Origin: Mycoplasma haemofelis str. Langford 1
Lineage (GTDB): Bacteria; Bacillota_I; Bacilli_A; Mycoplasmatales; Mycoplasmoidaceae
Length of the DNA: 64,000 nt
Direction of reading: 5' to 3'
NCBI RefSeq assembly: GCF_000200735.1
Contig: NC_014970.1
Coordinates: 806,001-870,000 of the forward strand
The stretch's first letter is position 1; each line of letters starts with the position of its first letter. Shown piece after piece: positions 1-12,738 of the stretch. The position numbers and the translations under genes were made by a program. The notes beneath the pieces are model-generated. The model was not told the DNA's origin and searched no databases. It saw nothing but the letters and a program-made list of their open reading frames with translations.

Positions 1-1102
1 AGGAAGAGGCCTCTAGTAGTCTAAATTTCTGAGTCTTACCATAATCTCTACCATAACCATTATAGGTAGATAGTCCCTGTGGGGCTATCTCATGTGGGGT
101 TTTGTGGGTTTTGACAAGTATCTCGCTAGAGAAATATTGAGCTAATTCTAAGATCGCAATTGCCTCTTGGGAGGAATCTGCAATGCTCGCTATTCCCGAA
201 ATAGGAGCTATGAAATCAGTTTTACTTTCATCCGAGTATTGGGAAAGATCCTGTGACTGTGACTGTGACAACAGTTGTTTCTGTTTATGCTTATCAATAA
301 AGCTCTTAAATTTAGTGTGTGTGGCATCAGAAACAAAGGGGAAGAAGTAACTGGCCGATGAGGGAAGTGTTGTTCCAGTCGGTATTTGTGAACCATCGAA
401 TAGAGCTCTTATTTCATTTGTCTTGTCGGCACTATCATACTTCCACGTTACCTTCTTAAAAGGAATTGGCTTCTCATAGGTTACATAATCATCAAATACG
501 TGTTCTCAAAACTCAGCAAGTTTCTTATTTCAAGAGTCAGGATCCGAATTATTAACCAATAACTTCTCATCGCTACCAGAGCTATTCTGGGAAGATAGGG
601 AAGATAGGGAAGAGGTTAGTACGTCTCTAAGTACTTCTTGGAAGACTGGTTTAATCCTAGATAGGACTGTGTACTCCTTCTTGAGAGTCTCATTCCCAGC
701 AAATACCTTATTCTCATCTATTTCGCTAGATGCGCTATTCCTAAGGTGTAGAAGCTTGTTCTTTAATCTGTCCTTTATGGCTGAGGAAGAGGAAGAGGAA
801 GAGGAAGAGGAAGAGGAAGACGTGGGAGTAAAGGTATCTATGAATTTAACTAGGAAATGTTCTGTGAGCTTCTGGGCAAAGACTTTAGCTCCAACTGTAG
901 TCTTTAAATAACCTTCTATTAATTCCTTGGCTCCCTTACTGGTTCCCGCTATCTTTAAGAATTCAGATATCTGTTGCTCTAACGTAGCCTTCTCTTCTTC
1001 GGTTAATATAAGTGTGGGAACATCATCATCCATTCCCGTGAAGGTGAATCCCAAGAAACCTCCGGGGAATAGGAGAAAAGGGATTCGCTTGGAGAAGTTC
1101 AT
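1..1102 (-). CDS. Large secreted or anchored protein rich in simple repeats, 3' end outside window
   Basis: Unrecognised. Open from ATG at 1102 to the window edge when TGA is Trp (367 residues visible, no stop). The N-terminus has a hydrophobic stretch after Asn-Phe-Ser-Lys-Arg, so it is probably exported or anchored. Inside lie a Ser run encoded by GAGGAA units, a Ser-Ser-Leu repeat (589-613) and a Ser-Gln repeat (251-268). The rest is polar and helical. Its N-terminal anchor plus long polar body resembles the 1192-aa protein at 4831-8409, but I cannot show homology by eye. It is transcribed away from the tRNA at 1196. Confidence 0.75.
783..820. repeat. Hexanucleotide tandem repeat (GAGGAA)x6
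   Basis: Six perfect GAGGAA units plus two bases, inside the coding region at 1-1102. On the minus strand they encode a poly-Ser tract. Loss or gain of whole units changes length by two residues and keeps the frame. Confidence 0.9.
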
Positions 1103-1130
1103 GGGGGGAAAATTTTAATGTCCGTAAATT

Positions 1131-1177
1131 AGTTAACTAGCTTTTTCATAAATAAGGAGTTATAATTTAAAAAGCTA
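1131..1177 (+). promoter_or_regulatory. Likely tRNA-Ser promoter framed by an inverted repeat
   Basis: TATAAT at 1161-1166 lies 30 bases before the tRNA. It sits in the loop of a 9-bp inverted repeat, TAGCTTTTT at 1138-1146 and AAAAAGCTA at 1169-1177. A perfect palindrome TAGTTAACTA precedes it. The -10 match is clear. No good -35 box is seen. Confidence 0.5.
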
Positions 1178-1195
1178 ATTAAAATAGAAAATCTT

Positions 1196-1287
1196 GGAAA
1201 CTTACCCAAGAGGCTCAAGGGGACACACTGCTAATGTGTTAGACAAAGATTTTTTGTGCATGGGTTCGAATCCCGTAGTTTCCGCCA
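1196..1287 (+). tRNA. tRNA-Ser(GCT)
   Basis: A complete class II tRNA. The acceptor stem pairs GGAAACT with AGTTTCC, followed by discriminator G and an encoded CCA (1285-1287). The anticodon arm is acaca-ctGCTaa-tgtgt with GCT at 1230-1232. A long variable arm typical of serine tRNAs follows, then a T arm with ggTTCGAatcc. It decodes AGC/AGT. Its 3' end is only two bases from the stop codon of the convergent mgtE gene. Confidence 0.96.
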
Positions 1288-1289
1288 TT

Positions 1290-2846
1290 TTATTTCCCCG
1301 TTAATTTCCCGTTAGATACATTCATACCAAATATAGGAGATATAGTTCAGTTCAAGAACATCACCCCAATTCCGAAGAATATAACTGAGGATACTGTATC
1401 TAGTATTGTTGTTAGTACTGGAGCTGATATAGAAGCCGGATCGTAGTTAAATCGGATAGCCATAAAGGGAATTAATACTCCAAAGAATTTAGAGCATAGG
1501 ACTACTAGGAATAGGGAGATGGAGGAGCTAAAGGCTCCTACCATCCCCACTAAGAATAATTTGTCTTTGGCTGTGATGCTACTGGTACTGGTACTGGTAC
1601 TGGTATCTTGTAAGTGGAACTTAGAGGAGTCTATAGGTACCATTGTGTAATAGATAATTAGTCGACAGAAGTTAAAGAGAGCAAGGACTAGTCCTATCAC
1701 TAGAGCTACCTTTAATTCCTTCCTAATTACCTTCCATATATCCCTATCCTTTACTTCCCCAGAAGCTACAGCTTGAATTATGGTGGCTGTAGTCTGGGAT
1801 CCAGTATTCCCACACATATCTGTAATGATAGGGATAATGGGAACTAATATGGCAGAAGAGATACCTGCAGTCCAAGAGACTCCTAGAGTTTCGAATTTAT
1901 CAATTGCATAAGTGGTAACTGTGGCAGCTAATAGGGTAATTATTAAGCAGAAGATCCTAGACTTAACAATCTCCATAACATCACTATTAAGGTAGGTCTT
2001 GTAGGTATCCCTAATCCCGTAGAAGTGATAGACATCCTCCATATTGTTATCTATGATCTCAGGAATTACGTCACTGCTATTAACTATCCCTACTAACTTA
2101 CTATTCTCATCTATGACTGCTACTGTACTAGGGCTATACTTCTTAAATAAGTCAATAACTTCCTCTATACCCTCCGATACCCCTACAGAGAAGTAGGACT
2201 TCTCTATTACTTCCGAAATACTCTCCGATTCTCTATGGAATAGGAGGTTCTTAGTTCTTACAAATCCAACAATCTCATCATCTGTATTAGTAACAAATAT
2301 CTCTTCCCCTATATCGAAAGCATCCTTGTTAATGTGTAGGAAGTTAATGGCTTCCCCAATATTCATACCTTCAACGAAGGTAACGAAAGTATTGTTCATA
2401 ATACTTCCGACATGCCCAAAGTCGAAGCTCTTAAGCTCCTTGATTTCTAGCTTAAGACTTCTGGAAGAGTTAAGTAGTATCTTCTTCTGTAGAGTGGAGG
2501 GGACTATATTTAGGATCTCGTAAACGTCGTCGGAGTTTAAGTCGTTAAGAAGTTGAGATAATACTGCTGAATTTAGCTTAGAGAGAATCTTGATCTTATT
2601 GGATTCAGTGAAGGAGAGGAATAGCTCTCCCATCTTTATACGATAGGAAGCTACTATGAATCTAACAGCTAAATCAATATCATCTATCTTCTCTATGGCT
2701 TCAACTAATAGGTTAAGGGGCTGGTTACGTATCTGACTCTTTATTCCTGCGTCGTTTTTACTATCGTAAAGGGAGAATACTTTCTGAGTTAAAGACTCTA
2801 GTTGACGTTCATATAAACCCTCATAACTTAGCTTGTTTCGCGGCAC
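1290..2846 (-). CDS. mgtE: Magnesium transporter MgtE
   Basis: 518 aa, start GTG at 2846 (no ATG or TTG lies between the upstream in-frame stop and it). An N-terminal helical MgtE_N domain is followed by a CBS pair (about residues 190-310), a connecting helix and five membrane helices. The ion-site region has D-M-C-G-N-T-G-S-Q-T-T-A, matching the family D-x-G-G-N-x-G-x-Q pattern. With TGA read as Trp the protein runs 19 residues beyond a standard-code translation. A Thr-Ser dipeptide repeat lies in a loop between membrane helices. It follows the c-di-AMP synthase gene by about 30 bases. Known role: gated Mg2+ channel in the plasma membrane. Confidence 0.93.
1582..1605. repeat. Hexanucleotide tandem repeat (CTGGTA)x4 in mgtE
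   Basis: Four perfect CTGGTA units encode alternating Thr and Ser in a loop of MgtE. Length changes would stay in frame. Confidence 0.88.
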
Positions 2847-2876
2847 GGGACGAGCTCATAGATATAGGGACTTATT

Positions 2877-3482
2877 TTAATCTATATAAAAGCTAAGAAC
2901 TTGAAATAACTTCTCACAAATAGCATCCAAGTTATCTTTCTCTATTTCGAATATCTTCCCTCCTTGGCTATAGGAGATATTACCAGTAGTTTCTGAAACT
3001 ATTAGGGCGATAGCATCAGAAGTCTCAGTAAGCCCTGAAGCTGCCCTATGTCTAGCTCCAAAAGTTGAGACCATATTGGATTGAGTTACAGGGAAGTAGG
3101 AGGATACGGAGACTATATCAAAGTTACGAATAATTACCCCTCCGTCATGAAGTGCTGATTTCTTATTACCAAAGACTGTAGTTAAGAATTCTGCAGTTAA
3201 CTTAGCCTTAACTTCGTATCCTAAGATAACGTACTTCTGCAGATTATCCCTATTCTCTATAACTACTAAAGCACCAATGCTATTATCCGATAGATACTTC
3301 ATAGAATAAGAGAGCTGGAATACAAAGGATTCATATTCAGATAAAGCTAAGTCCTTATGTATCCTCTTAAGTCGAATCTTTCTAGGTCTCTTATTAGGTA
3401 TTCTCCTATGTAAATTTAGAATAGCTAGAAGGATTACTGTGAATCCTGAGGTGATAAGGAGGTAAAGGGGGGTATTACCCAT
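2877..3482 (-). CDS. cdaM: Diadenylate cyclase (c-di-AMP synthase), single-TM mycoplasma type
   Basis: 201 aa. Makes c-di-AMP from two ATP. One N-terminal membrane segment (about residues 5-25) precedes the DAC domain, which carries D-G-G at 113-115 and G-A-R-H-R-A-A at 142-148 (usual form G-T-R-H-R-A-A). The single membrane helix fits the mycoplasma CdaM type rather than three-helix CdaA. The start codon at 3482 overlaps the end of pgsA and an in-frame stop lies just upstream, so the start is well fixed. mgtE follows. c-di-AMP is known to control ion transport in related bacteria, so the neighbourhood is suggestive. Confidence 0.9.
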   Translation of the reverse strand: MGNTPLYLLITSGFTVILLAILNLHRRIPNKRPRKIRLKRIHKDLALSEYESFVFQLSYSMKYLSDNSIGALVVIENRDNLQKYVILGYEVKAKLTAEFLTTVFGNKKSALHDGGVIIRNFDIVSVSSYFPVTQSNMVSTFGARHRAASGLTETSDAIALIVSETTGNISYSQGGKIFEIEKDNLDAICEKLFQVLSFYID

Positions 3483-4083
3483 CTGCCTTCTCTCTTAACT
3501 TCTCTATGTATTGTCAGAAGGACATAAGGGAGAAGATAGTAGCTATAAATAGAAGTCCTTGGCTTCCTCAGAAGCTTCCTGTTACTAAGGATGACAAGGA
3601 TAAAGTGGTATTGGTTTTGGGGAAGCAAAAGATTAATACTACTAGCCCCAACATCTCTGTTGCAGTCTTATATTTAGCTGTTTTGATGGCCGCAATAATC
3701 TTACGTTTCTTATAGAATACCAGCCTTATTAAATCCATAAGGATATCCCTACTAATAAGAGTTCATGTCAGGACTGAAAGAATATATCCCCTCCACCAGA
3801 AAACAAGCATAGTCCCATTAATTAAGAGCTTATCAGCTAAGGGATCAAATATCTTTCCGAATCCGGAAACAGCATCTCATTTCCTAGCTAGATAGCCATC
3901 TAGGAAATCTGTAAAGACAGATACTACAAAACAGAAACCTCCTAATAAGTGAAATAAAGTAAAGTTACCTCCTATCGAAACCTGAACAGGACTATCTAGT
4001 AAAAAAAATAATATCGTTAACGCGGATAGGGGAAACCTGATGGAGGTTAGCAAATTCGGTACTCTCTCTTTCGTTAAAGAAAT
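3475..4083 (-). CDS. pgsA: CDP-diacylglycerol--glycerol-3-phosphate 3-phosphatidyltransferase
   Basis: About 202 aa, multi-pass membrane enzyme that makes phosphatidylglycerophosphate. The CDP-alcohol phosphotransferase motif is intact: D-G-x2-A-R, then G, then D-x3-D (D-F-L-D-G-Y-L-A-R ... F-G-K-I-F-D-P-L-A-D), about residues 58-85. Several Trp are TGA, which breaks the gene under the standard code. The stop overlaps the start of the c-di-AMP synthase gene. The start is uncertain: I chose ATT at 4083, ten bases after the upstream stop. TTG at 4053 is possible but would cut into the conserved P-N-L-L-T region. Confidence 0.85.
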
Positions 4084-4092
4084 GACTGAATG

Positions 4093-4482
4093 CTAATTCT
4101 TCTTCTCTTTTGCGACTTTAGCTCTCTTTCTTCTCCTTTCCTCCTCTTCATCAGCTAAATCCACATCATCAGGCATAAAACCTTCTCAGTCTTTAGAGAA
4201 AGATGAGAAGATCTCTTTAATAATACGTTGCTTTCTTTCAAGATCCCCGAAAGCAGCTCCAAACTTCTCCTTCATTTCTTCAAACTCCTCCTCAGTTACT
4301 TTCAAAGTTTGAAGGAATTCGGAAACAAATTCATCCACAGTATTCACCTTTTCAAATTTAGCTATTTGAGATCTCTTAATCGCGGCTAACTGTCTTTCCA
4401 AAGCTCGATAAAGAGACTCGGGAATCTTTAGCTTGATTTCCTTGATGTAATCTTTCTCCTTTTTCTTGGAATTATCAGACAT
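4093..4482 (-). CDS. Hypothetical highly charged 129-aa protein
   Basis: Not recognised. 129 aa, rich in Lys and Glu, predicted helical, ending in a run of Glu then Arg/Lys. No membrane segment or Cys. TGA is read once as Trp. It lies between the HIT gene (10-base gap) and pgsA (9-base gap), so it is probably co-transcribed. It could bind nucleic acid or ribosomes by its charge pattern, but nothing specific supports this. Confidence 0.75.
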
Positions 4483-4492
4483 ACCAATACCC

Positions 4493-4825
4493 TTAATACC
4501 TTGGAATTATATGTAAGTGAAAATGAAAAACGACTTGTTTCGCCTTAGCCCCTTGATTAGACACATAATTCACCCCTTGAATATCAGGATGTAGTTCCAT
4601 TAACTTCTTAACAGTCTTCTTAGCGAGAATGGATACATCCTTAATATGCTCATCCTCTACTTCCATGAAGTTCTCAAAGTGCTTCTTAGTAATGATAAGA
4701 GTATGCCCTTTAGTTATAGGTTTATGATCTGGTAGAGCAAATGCATGCTCAGATTCCATGATAGATGTGCTATTAGGTAAATCTTTGGCTATATCGCAAA
4801 ATACACAACTACCTTGACTGCACAT
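4493..4825 (-). CDS. HIT family nucleotide hydrolase
   Basis: 110 aa. The HIT signature H-F-H-L-H is at residues 101-105 and a C-x2-C zinc-type pair lies near the N-terminus (7 and 10). The family hydrolyses nucleoside phosphoramidates or dinucleoside polyphosphates. The protein ends five residues after the motif at a real TAA, shorter at the C-terminus than most Hint proteins. It starts five bases after the stop of the 1192-aa gene. Confidence 0.9.
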   Translation of the reverse strand: MCSQGSCVFCDIAKDLPNSTSIMESEHAFALPDHKPITKGHTLIITKKHFENFMEVEDEHIKDVSILAKKTVKKLMELHPDIQGVNYVSNQGAKAKQVVFHFHLHIIPRY

Positions 4826-4830
4826 AAGAT

Positions 4831-8409
<3,579 letters not shown>

Positions 8410-8494
8410 CTAGCCAGTAACAGGGAAGATTAAATTAGCACTTAAGGTAGATTAGCACTTCTTTTTTTAAAAGGGGACAAAGTCCCCTCTATTT
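8410..8494. promoter_or_regulatory. Divergent leader with direct repeats and a hairpin at the start site
   Basis: Lies between the starts of the 1192-aa gene and the gene at 8495. ATTAGCACTT occurs twice (8434-8443, 8451-8460), 17 bases apart start to start. A perfect 7-bp stem AGGGGAC/GTCCCCT with a 3-base loop is at 8472-8488, ending six bases before the plus-strand ATG. The stem covers the only purine-rich candidate ribosome binding site. A run of seven T precedes it on the plus strand. It may be a translational switch or, read on the minus strand, a terminator-like element. Confidence 0.55.
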
Positions 8495-9097
8495 ATGGGC
8501 TCTAGCATTGTTAAATCTATAAGTGCTTCTGCCCTATTCACTCTAGTATCTGGCATAACGATAAAGACCATTGGATCTGTTATTACATATCCAACTAATA
8601 GGGCTAAGTTAGAGTCCTTAAATTACAAGACTCTATTCGAAGTCAAAAGGGATCAGTTCATTAGATGGAGAGAAGTCTTTGTTGATAATAAGGAAGAATT
8701 AATCAGGTTAATTCCCAATATCACGGAAAGCTCCACCGATAATGAAGGAGCTTACTTACTAAAGCACTGATGTAATGTCCAACTGAAGAGCAAATATGAT
8801 CCTTCTATATTCAATGATTTGAAGAGGTATTGTACTCTCAATATAAAGGCAGCTCTATTAGAGGCTCCTAATACTCAGAGTATAGATGGTATTCCTTTAG
8901 ATATGAATAAGAAGGAGATGATATTTAATAAGTATGAAGAGAGGGCTATAAAGCAAGGAATATTAAGTAGAAATCAGAAATTTGAAGACTTAGTGGGATG
9001 ATGTAAAGATAACTTTATATTGCCCTATATACCTTCCAGCTACGGACTCTTCTATAAAGTTAAGGAATTCTGTTTAACTCCTGAATCTAAGTTCTAA
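8495..9097 (+). CDS. Divergent two-module paralog (200 aa)
   Basis: 200 aa, ATG at 8495. N-terminal hydrophobic segment (about residues 9-30), then two weakly matching modules: each has a W-C or H-W-C element and ends with Y-C-T-L or F-C-L-T. It lacks the K-R-L-I and double-W motifs of the main subfamilies, so it is an early branch or a fast-changing copy. TGA is used for both Trp that precede the module cysteines. Its stop overlaps the stop of the convergent gene at 9094. Confidence 0.8.
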
Positions 9098-9492
9098 TCA
9101 AAGAAGTCGGAAAACACACCTCCCCAACCGTTACATCCACAACCTGCACTCGCTACTCCTGTAACCTGTGATTCTTGTCCTTGGACTCCTCGTGTTCCAG
9201 TTCCTTCTCCTTCGCTAGCTTTAGGTTCTGAACTTCCAGAGCCCTCAGGAGTTCCTTGCAGGGATCCCTCATCGGCCTTCGCTTTACCTTCTTCAGAACC
9301 TTTAGCTTCTTGATCTCCCTTTCCGTCGCTCTTATCTTTAGATTCCTCAGTCTTATCCTTCTTCTCTTCTGTCTTCTTAGTGAGGAGATCTAAGGGACTC
9401 TCACTCTCCTTCTTATTTATTAATAGAAAAGAGCAGACGGCTAAAGGAGGTATTCCTAGAAGTAGATTAGAAAGAAGAGACTTTGAAGCCAC
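9094..9492 (-). CDS. E-type acidic, low-complexity anchored protein (copy E1)
   Basis: 132 aa. A short N-terminal hydrophobic segment (L-L-L-G-I-P-P-L-A-V-C-S-F-L-L-I-N) is followed by a disordered tail rich in Lys, Glu, Gly and Ser, ending in a Cys/Gly-rich patch and F-S-D-F-F-D. Paralog of 12328-12735. The L-A-V-C sequence is close to a lipobox, but Val before Cys is not typical. It has no two-module body. It sits directly downstream of the A/B chimera. Confidence 0.85.
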   Translation of the reverse strand: MASKSLLSNLLLGIPPLAVCSFLLINKKESESPLDLLTKKTEEKKDKTEESKDKSDGKGDQEAKGSEEGKAKADEGSLQGTPEGSGSSEPKASEGEGTGTRGVQGQESQVTGVASAGCGCNGWGGVFSDFFD

Positions 9493-9503
9493 AGAGAGCC
9501 CAA

Positions 9504-10187
9504 TTAACTATTTTCAGTACATCAAGATATTACCCTATTGTAATCCTCTCCCTCAATATCATAATACTCCCTCTTTAGTTCTGTGTCACATCTAGTCATG
9601 AAAGTAACTGGAGCATTATCCTGATTATGTTTGGTGCTTCAATCACTTAAATCTCAAACCCCCTTCCGATCTTGAACATAAGGATTCTTTTTCTTATAAT
9701 CAGCCCAAGCATCTTTCCACCCTTGGGCATTACTTTCCGTATCAGACTTAGTTAAAGCTTTCCTTCTCGGATTCTCAGAGACCAAGTCAGACATCAAGGT
9801 ATTTCTAGTACAGTATTTCAGAAATACCTTGTAATCCTCATCTTCAGTACTCTTAACATTCCTAGATTCCCAAGTTTCACATGCACTCATGAATTCTTGA
9901 GTAGCATTGGTGGAAGTTACAGTTCCCTTAGTTAAGACCAGAGAGAAGGGATTCTTATTTGAATTATTGAATTCCTCTCTGTATGCCTTCCAAGACTTCT
10001 GTCAAGCATCCTCCGATCCGTTGGAAGACTTAATTAACTTTCTCTTATTTGGGCTCTTAGACTTAACCAGTTCTGAAATGCTAAATCCCTTACTAGTAAT
10101 GAGGTAATTAATACCGGCAGCAGAACTAGCCACGCCTCCGGCAGTGCCTAACCCTATTGCGGACTTTGCTGCTGTAGATAGAGCCAT
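9504..10187 (-). CDS. Two-module paralog, A/B chimera
   Basis: 227 aa. I chose ATG at 10187, which gives the A-type start M-A-L-S-T-A-A-K-S-A. From about residue 45 the sequence is B-type instead: K-R-K-L-I-K-S, then a P-F-S-L segment, F-M-S-A-C-E-T and L-K-Y-C-T-R-N-T-L-M-S-D-L. A and B genes are neighbours in that order (5' to 3') elsewhere in array 1, so this looks like a fusion by deletion. Ends W-C-T-E-N-S at TAA 9504. Confidence 0.88.
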
Positions 10188-10286
10188 GATCAAGAAAATT
10201 CGATTATCGAGGTTTTACTTATGGGTGCTTAACTTTTCAAATAAATACAATGGCAGTCAAATTCTTCCTTTGTATATTTAGAAATT
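10188..10286. promoter_or_regulatory. Divergent A/C promoter region, copy 1
   Basis: 99 bases between an A-type start (minus) and a C-type start (plus). Contains the conserved GCTTAACTTTTCAAATAAAT core and TGTATATTTA just before the plus ATG, an extended -10-like sequence. The left arm of the inverted repeat seen in the other three copies is lost here. Confidence 0.6.
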
Positions 10287-10976
10287 ATGGATCCAAAGTT
10301 GTTGGGATTGATGGGCGGAGTTGGAGCCGCTGGTGCAGGGGGAGCTTATTTGGCGGTTGCTAATCCTTTTGGGGAGAAAGGGGAGTTGACATCTGAGCTA
10401 ATCAAAAGCGAAGCCTTTGTAAAGCCTTTAACTAAAGATGATGCTAAGTGAAACGAGGCATGAAAGAGATATAAGGAAGCTCACAAAGTCTCTTCTTCGC
10501 CTGATTCATATAAAGAAAAGGATATATGGGGATTATCGGAATGAACTCAGAAGAAGAGTCAAGATAGTGCTTTTGAGGGGTTCAAGAATGAGTGTGAAAC
10601 TAGATCTAAGTTAAGAGTTGATAAGGAATCTCAAGAATATAAAGACTTCAAGAATTACTGCGCCAGACCTAAGACTGTATCTGAATTAATAGGAGAAGAT
10701 AGTGGAGTTACTCTCTTAAGTAAAACTGGATCTGGGGAAGATACCCAATGGAATGACGCTTGGAAGAAGTATAAAGCTGCCAACACCAGTGCGACAGACG
10801 CAAATACTGATACTTGAAAGATTCAAGATTGGACTAGTGCTAAAAGCAATGATGTAGCTACTTCCCATTACAAAGATGCATGTGAGAAGCAAGCAAATAT
10901 GGATATTGATTTAACTAAAGGATTGTCGGATACTAACTTTGTGAATGTTAAGAATTGATGTACTAAACCTGCATAG
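10287..10976 (+). CDS. Two-module paralog C1
   Basis: 229 aa, visible only with TGA as Trp. Starts M-D-P-K-L-L-G-L-M-G-G, a Gly/Ala-rich membrane segment. Module 1: S-E-L-I, W-N-E-A-W-K-R-Y-K, D-I-W-G-L-S-E-W, F-K-N-E-C, Y-C-A-R. Module 2: V-S-E-L-I, W-N-D-A-W-K-K-Y, C-E-K-Q, ending N-W-C-T-K-P-A. C genes are the only plus-strand full-length members of array 1. Its 3' end overlaps the convergent B1 gene by 14 bases. Confidence 0.9.
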
Positions 10977-11655
10977 ATAACTCCTCTGCGCACCAACTCA
11001 TTACCTTCTTAAAATCATCTCCATTGGCATCGTAGTAAGTCCTATTTAATTCTGAATCACACTTATTCATAAAAGAGACAGGAACTGTATTTACACTACT
11101 CTTATTAGCCCAATCATCAAGCTTTCAATGATCTGATTGGGCAGTCTTAACAGTATTGTGCTTCTTGTACTCTCCCCATACCTTCACCCACTTAGCATCA
11201 CTAGATTCAGTGTTGCTCTTAACTAGAGCCTTCCTCCCACTCTCTTTAACCAAATCAGACATCAATGTATCTCTAGTACAGTACTTCAGGAATAATTGAT
11301 AATCCTCGGACTTAGAATCCTTAACCTTCTTAGTTTCCTGCGTTTCACAAGCACCCATGAATGCTTGGGTGGCATTATCTAGATTCACTGGAGAGGTTCC
11401 TTTAGTTAAGGAAAGAGAGAAAGGATCCTTTCCGGTGCTATTGAAATTCTCTCTGTATGCTTTTCAAACCTTCTTCCAAGAATCCTCAGCTCCATCAGTA
11501 GACTTAACCAACTTCCTCTTATCTTTGTTCTTTGAGGATAAGAGGGATGAAATGGTTTTAAGCTCTTCGGAGGAGCCAAATTTATAAGCCCCCAAAGCAG
11601 CTAATCCAGCTCCAGAAGAAGCGCCTACTACCCCAATCTTAGATAAAGTAGTCAT
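10963..11655 (-). CDS. Two-module paralog B1
   Basis: 230 aa, ATG at 11655. B-type N-terminus T-T-L-S-K-I-G-V-V-G-A with A-L-G-A-Y-K-F. Module 1 has I-S-S-L-L, K-R-K-L-V, P-F-S-L and F-M-G-A-C, ending Y-C-T-R-D-T. Module 2 begins L-M-S-D-L and ends S-W-C-A-E-E-L-S-M-Q-V. The last residues run over the end of C1 on the other strand. Confidence 0.9.
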
Positions 11656-11657
11656 GT

Positions 11658-12326
11658 CTATTCGGAAGTCTCTACAGTACAGTATTTCAATAACTGCTTG
11701 TAAAGATCGGAATTAACATCGTATCCTTCCGTCTCACTATTAGTCTTACACTTCTCCATAAATACATCGGGAGCCTCTTCCTTTTGGCTATCGGTGGGTC
11801 AGTTTGATAATTTTCAAGCGTCCTTTCCACTAGCTTTCGTAGAATCAGATTTCTTATATTCAGCTCACACAGCTTTTCACTCTGAGGAATTTCCTCCAGT
11901 AACCTTAACTAATAAAGTCCTTCTAGAATCGTCTGATACTAAGTCAGCTAATGTTGTCTTTCTAGTGCAGTAGCTAATAACTTCATCATAGAACTTAGAT
12001 GATCCCTCAATTCTGGATTCACATCCCTTCTTAAAAGCTTCGGGAGCTACTTCATCTTCTGTCGGTTCCCCCTTCTTTCACCCAACAACAGATCAAATAT
12101 CTTTCTCTCTATCCTTATTTGCACTCCTATATGCCTTCCAAGCTGCTTTTCAGGAAGCGTCAGAAGACTTCTCATTCAGCAATCTCTTCTCCGGATTTTT
12201 GGATTTAATGAGTTCCCTAATGCTTAAACCCTTATTGAAGAGGTAATTAGCTCCAATAGCGGAGCCTGTAACTCCCCCTACAGCTCCTAATCCTATTGCT
12301 GATTTCGCAGCTGTTGAAAGAGCCAT
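11658..12326 (-). CDS. Two-module paralog A1
   Basis: 222 aa, broken everywhere under the standard code. ATG at 12326, one base from the stop of E2; its own stop is two bases before the B1 start. M-A-L-S-T-A-A-K-S-A-I-G-L-G membrane segment, then I-R-E-L-I, K-R-L-L, W-K-A-A-W-K-A-Y, F-K-K-G-C, S-Y-C-T-R-K-T-T-L-A-D-L, second W-K-A-V-W-A-E-Y, and a C-terminal K-Y-C-T-V-E-T-S-E. Confidence 0.88.
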
Positions 12327-12327
12327 A

Positions 12328-12735
12328 TTAAAGCTCTAAAAGATCAGAGAATATCCCTCCAAATTTACCTCCAGAACCTGTGGAAGTAACAGCGCCTGTG
12401 ACAGTTGCTTCTTGACCCTCCCCACCTTGAACTCCAGAGCCGGAAGCTTCTGGGGTAGGTGATTGCTGTGCTTGAGTTCCTTCAGCCCCCTGCTCCTGAC
12501 CCTTAGGATCACCATCATTTGATGTTCCGCCATCTGAACCTTTAGCTTCCGCATCTTTCCCTTTCTGATCCCCCTCATCCTTAGATTCAGGAGCTTTCTC
12601 CTCCTTATCTTCAATCTTCTTGGTTAAAAGATCGAGAGGGCTTTCTTTTGATGTGTGATTTATTAATAAAAAGGAACAGACCGCTACTGGAGGTACACCT
12701 AAGAGTAGATTGGGAAGGAAAGATCTTAAAGCCAC
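12328..12735 (-). CDS. E-type acidic, low-complexity anchored protein (copy E2)
   Basis: 135 aa, paralog of 9094-9492: same N-terminus (L-L-L-G-V-P-P-V-A-V-C-S-F-L-L-I-N, S-P-L-D-L-L-T-K-K), a disordered Lys/Glu/Gly/Gln-rich middle, and a C-terminal G-G-I-F-S-D-L-L. The tail differs greatly from E1 in composition order while both ends are conserved. Inserted between D1 and A1 with gaps of 1-3 bases. Confidence 0.85.
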   Translation of the reverse strand: MALRSFLPNLLLGVPPVAVCSFLLINHTSKESPLDLLTKKIEDKEEKAPESKDEGDQKGKDAEAKGSDGGTSNDGDPKGQEQGAEGTQAQQSPTPEASGSGVQGGEGQEATVTGAVTSTGSGGKFGGIFSDLLEL

Positions 12736-12738
12736 ACG

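Noticed and set aside
783..820. Repeat tract as an on/off phase-variation switch
   Set aside because: The unit is six bases, so unit changes keep the frame. Length variation is possible, but not simple on/off switching.
208..3715. Open frames on the strand opposite the large gene, mgtE and the c-di-AMP synthase gene, including a Glu-run frame at 669-911
   Set aside because: They lie opposite well-supported genes, have no family features, and the Glu run is only the reverse of the Ser repeat.
8472..8488. Rho-independent terminator on the plus strand
   Set aside because: No gene ends on the plus strand upstream of it and the T run is before, not after, the stem. A leader hairpin is more likely.
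9430..9480. Lipobox in the E proteins (L-A-V-C)
   Set aside because: Val before Cys and hydrophobic residues just after it do not fit a lipoprotein cleavage site well. Left as a possibility only.
12336..12614. Basic 92-aa frame inside E2
   Set aside because: It is another frame of the repetitive E2 coding region with no conserved counterpart in E1.
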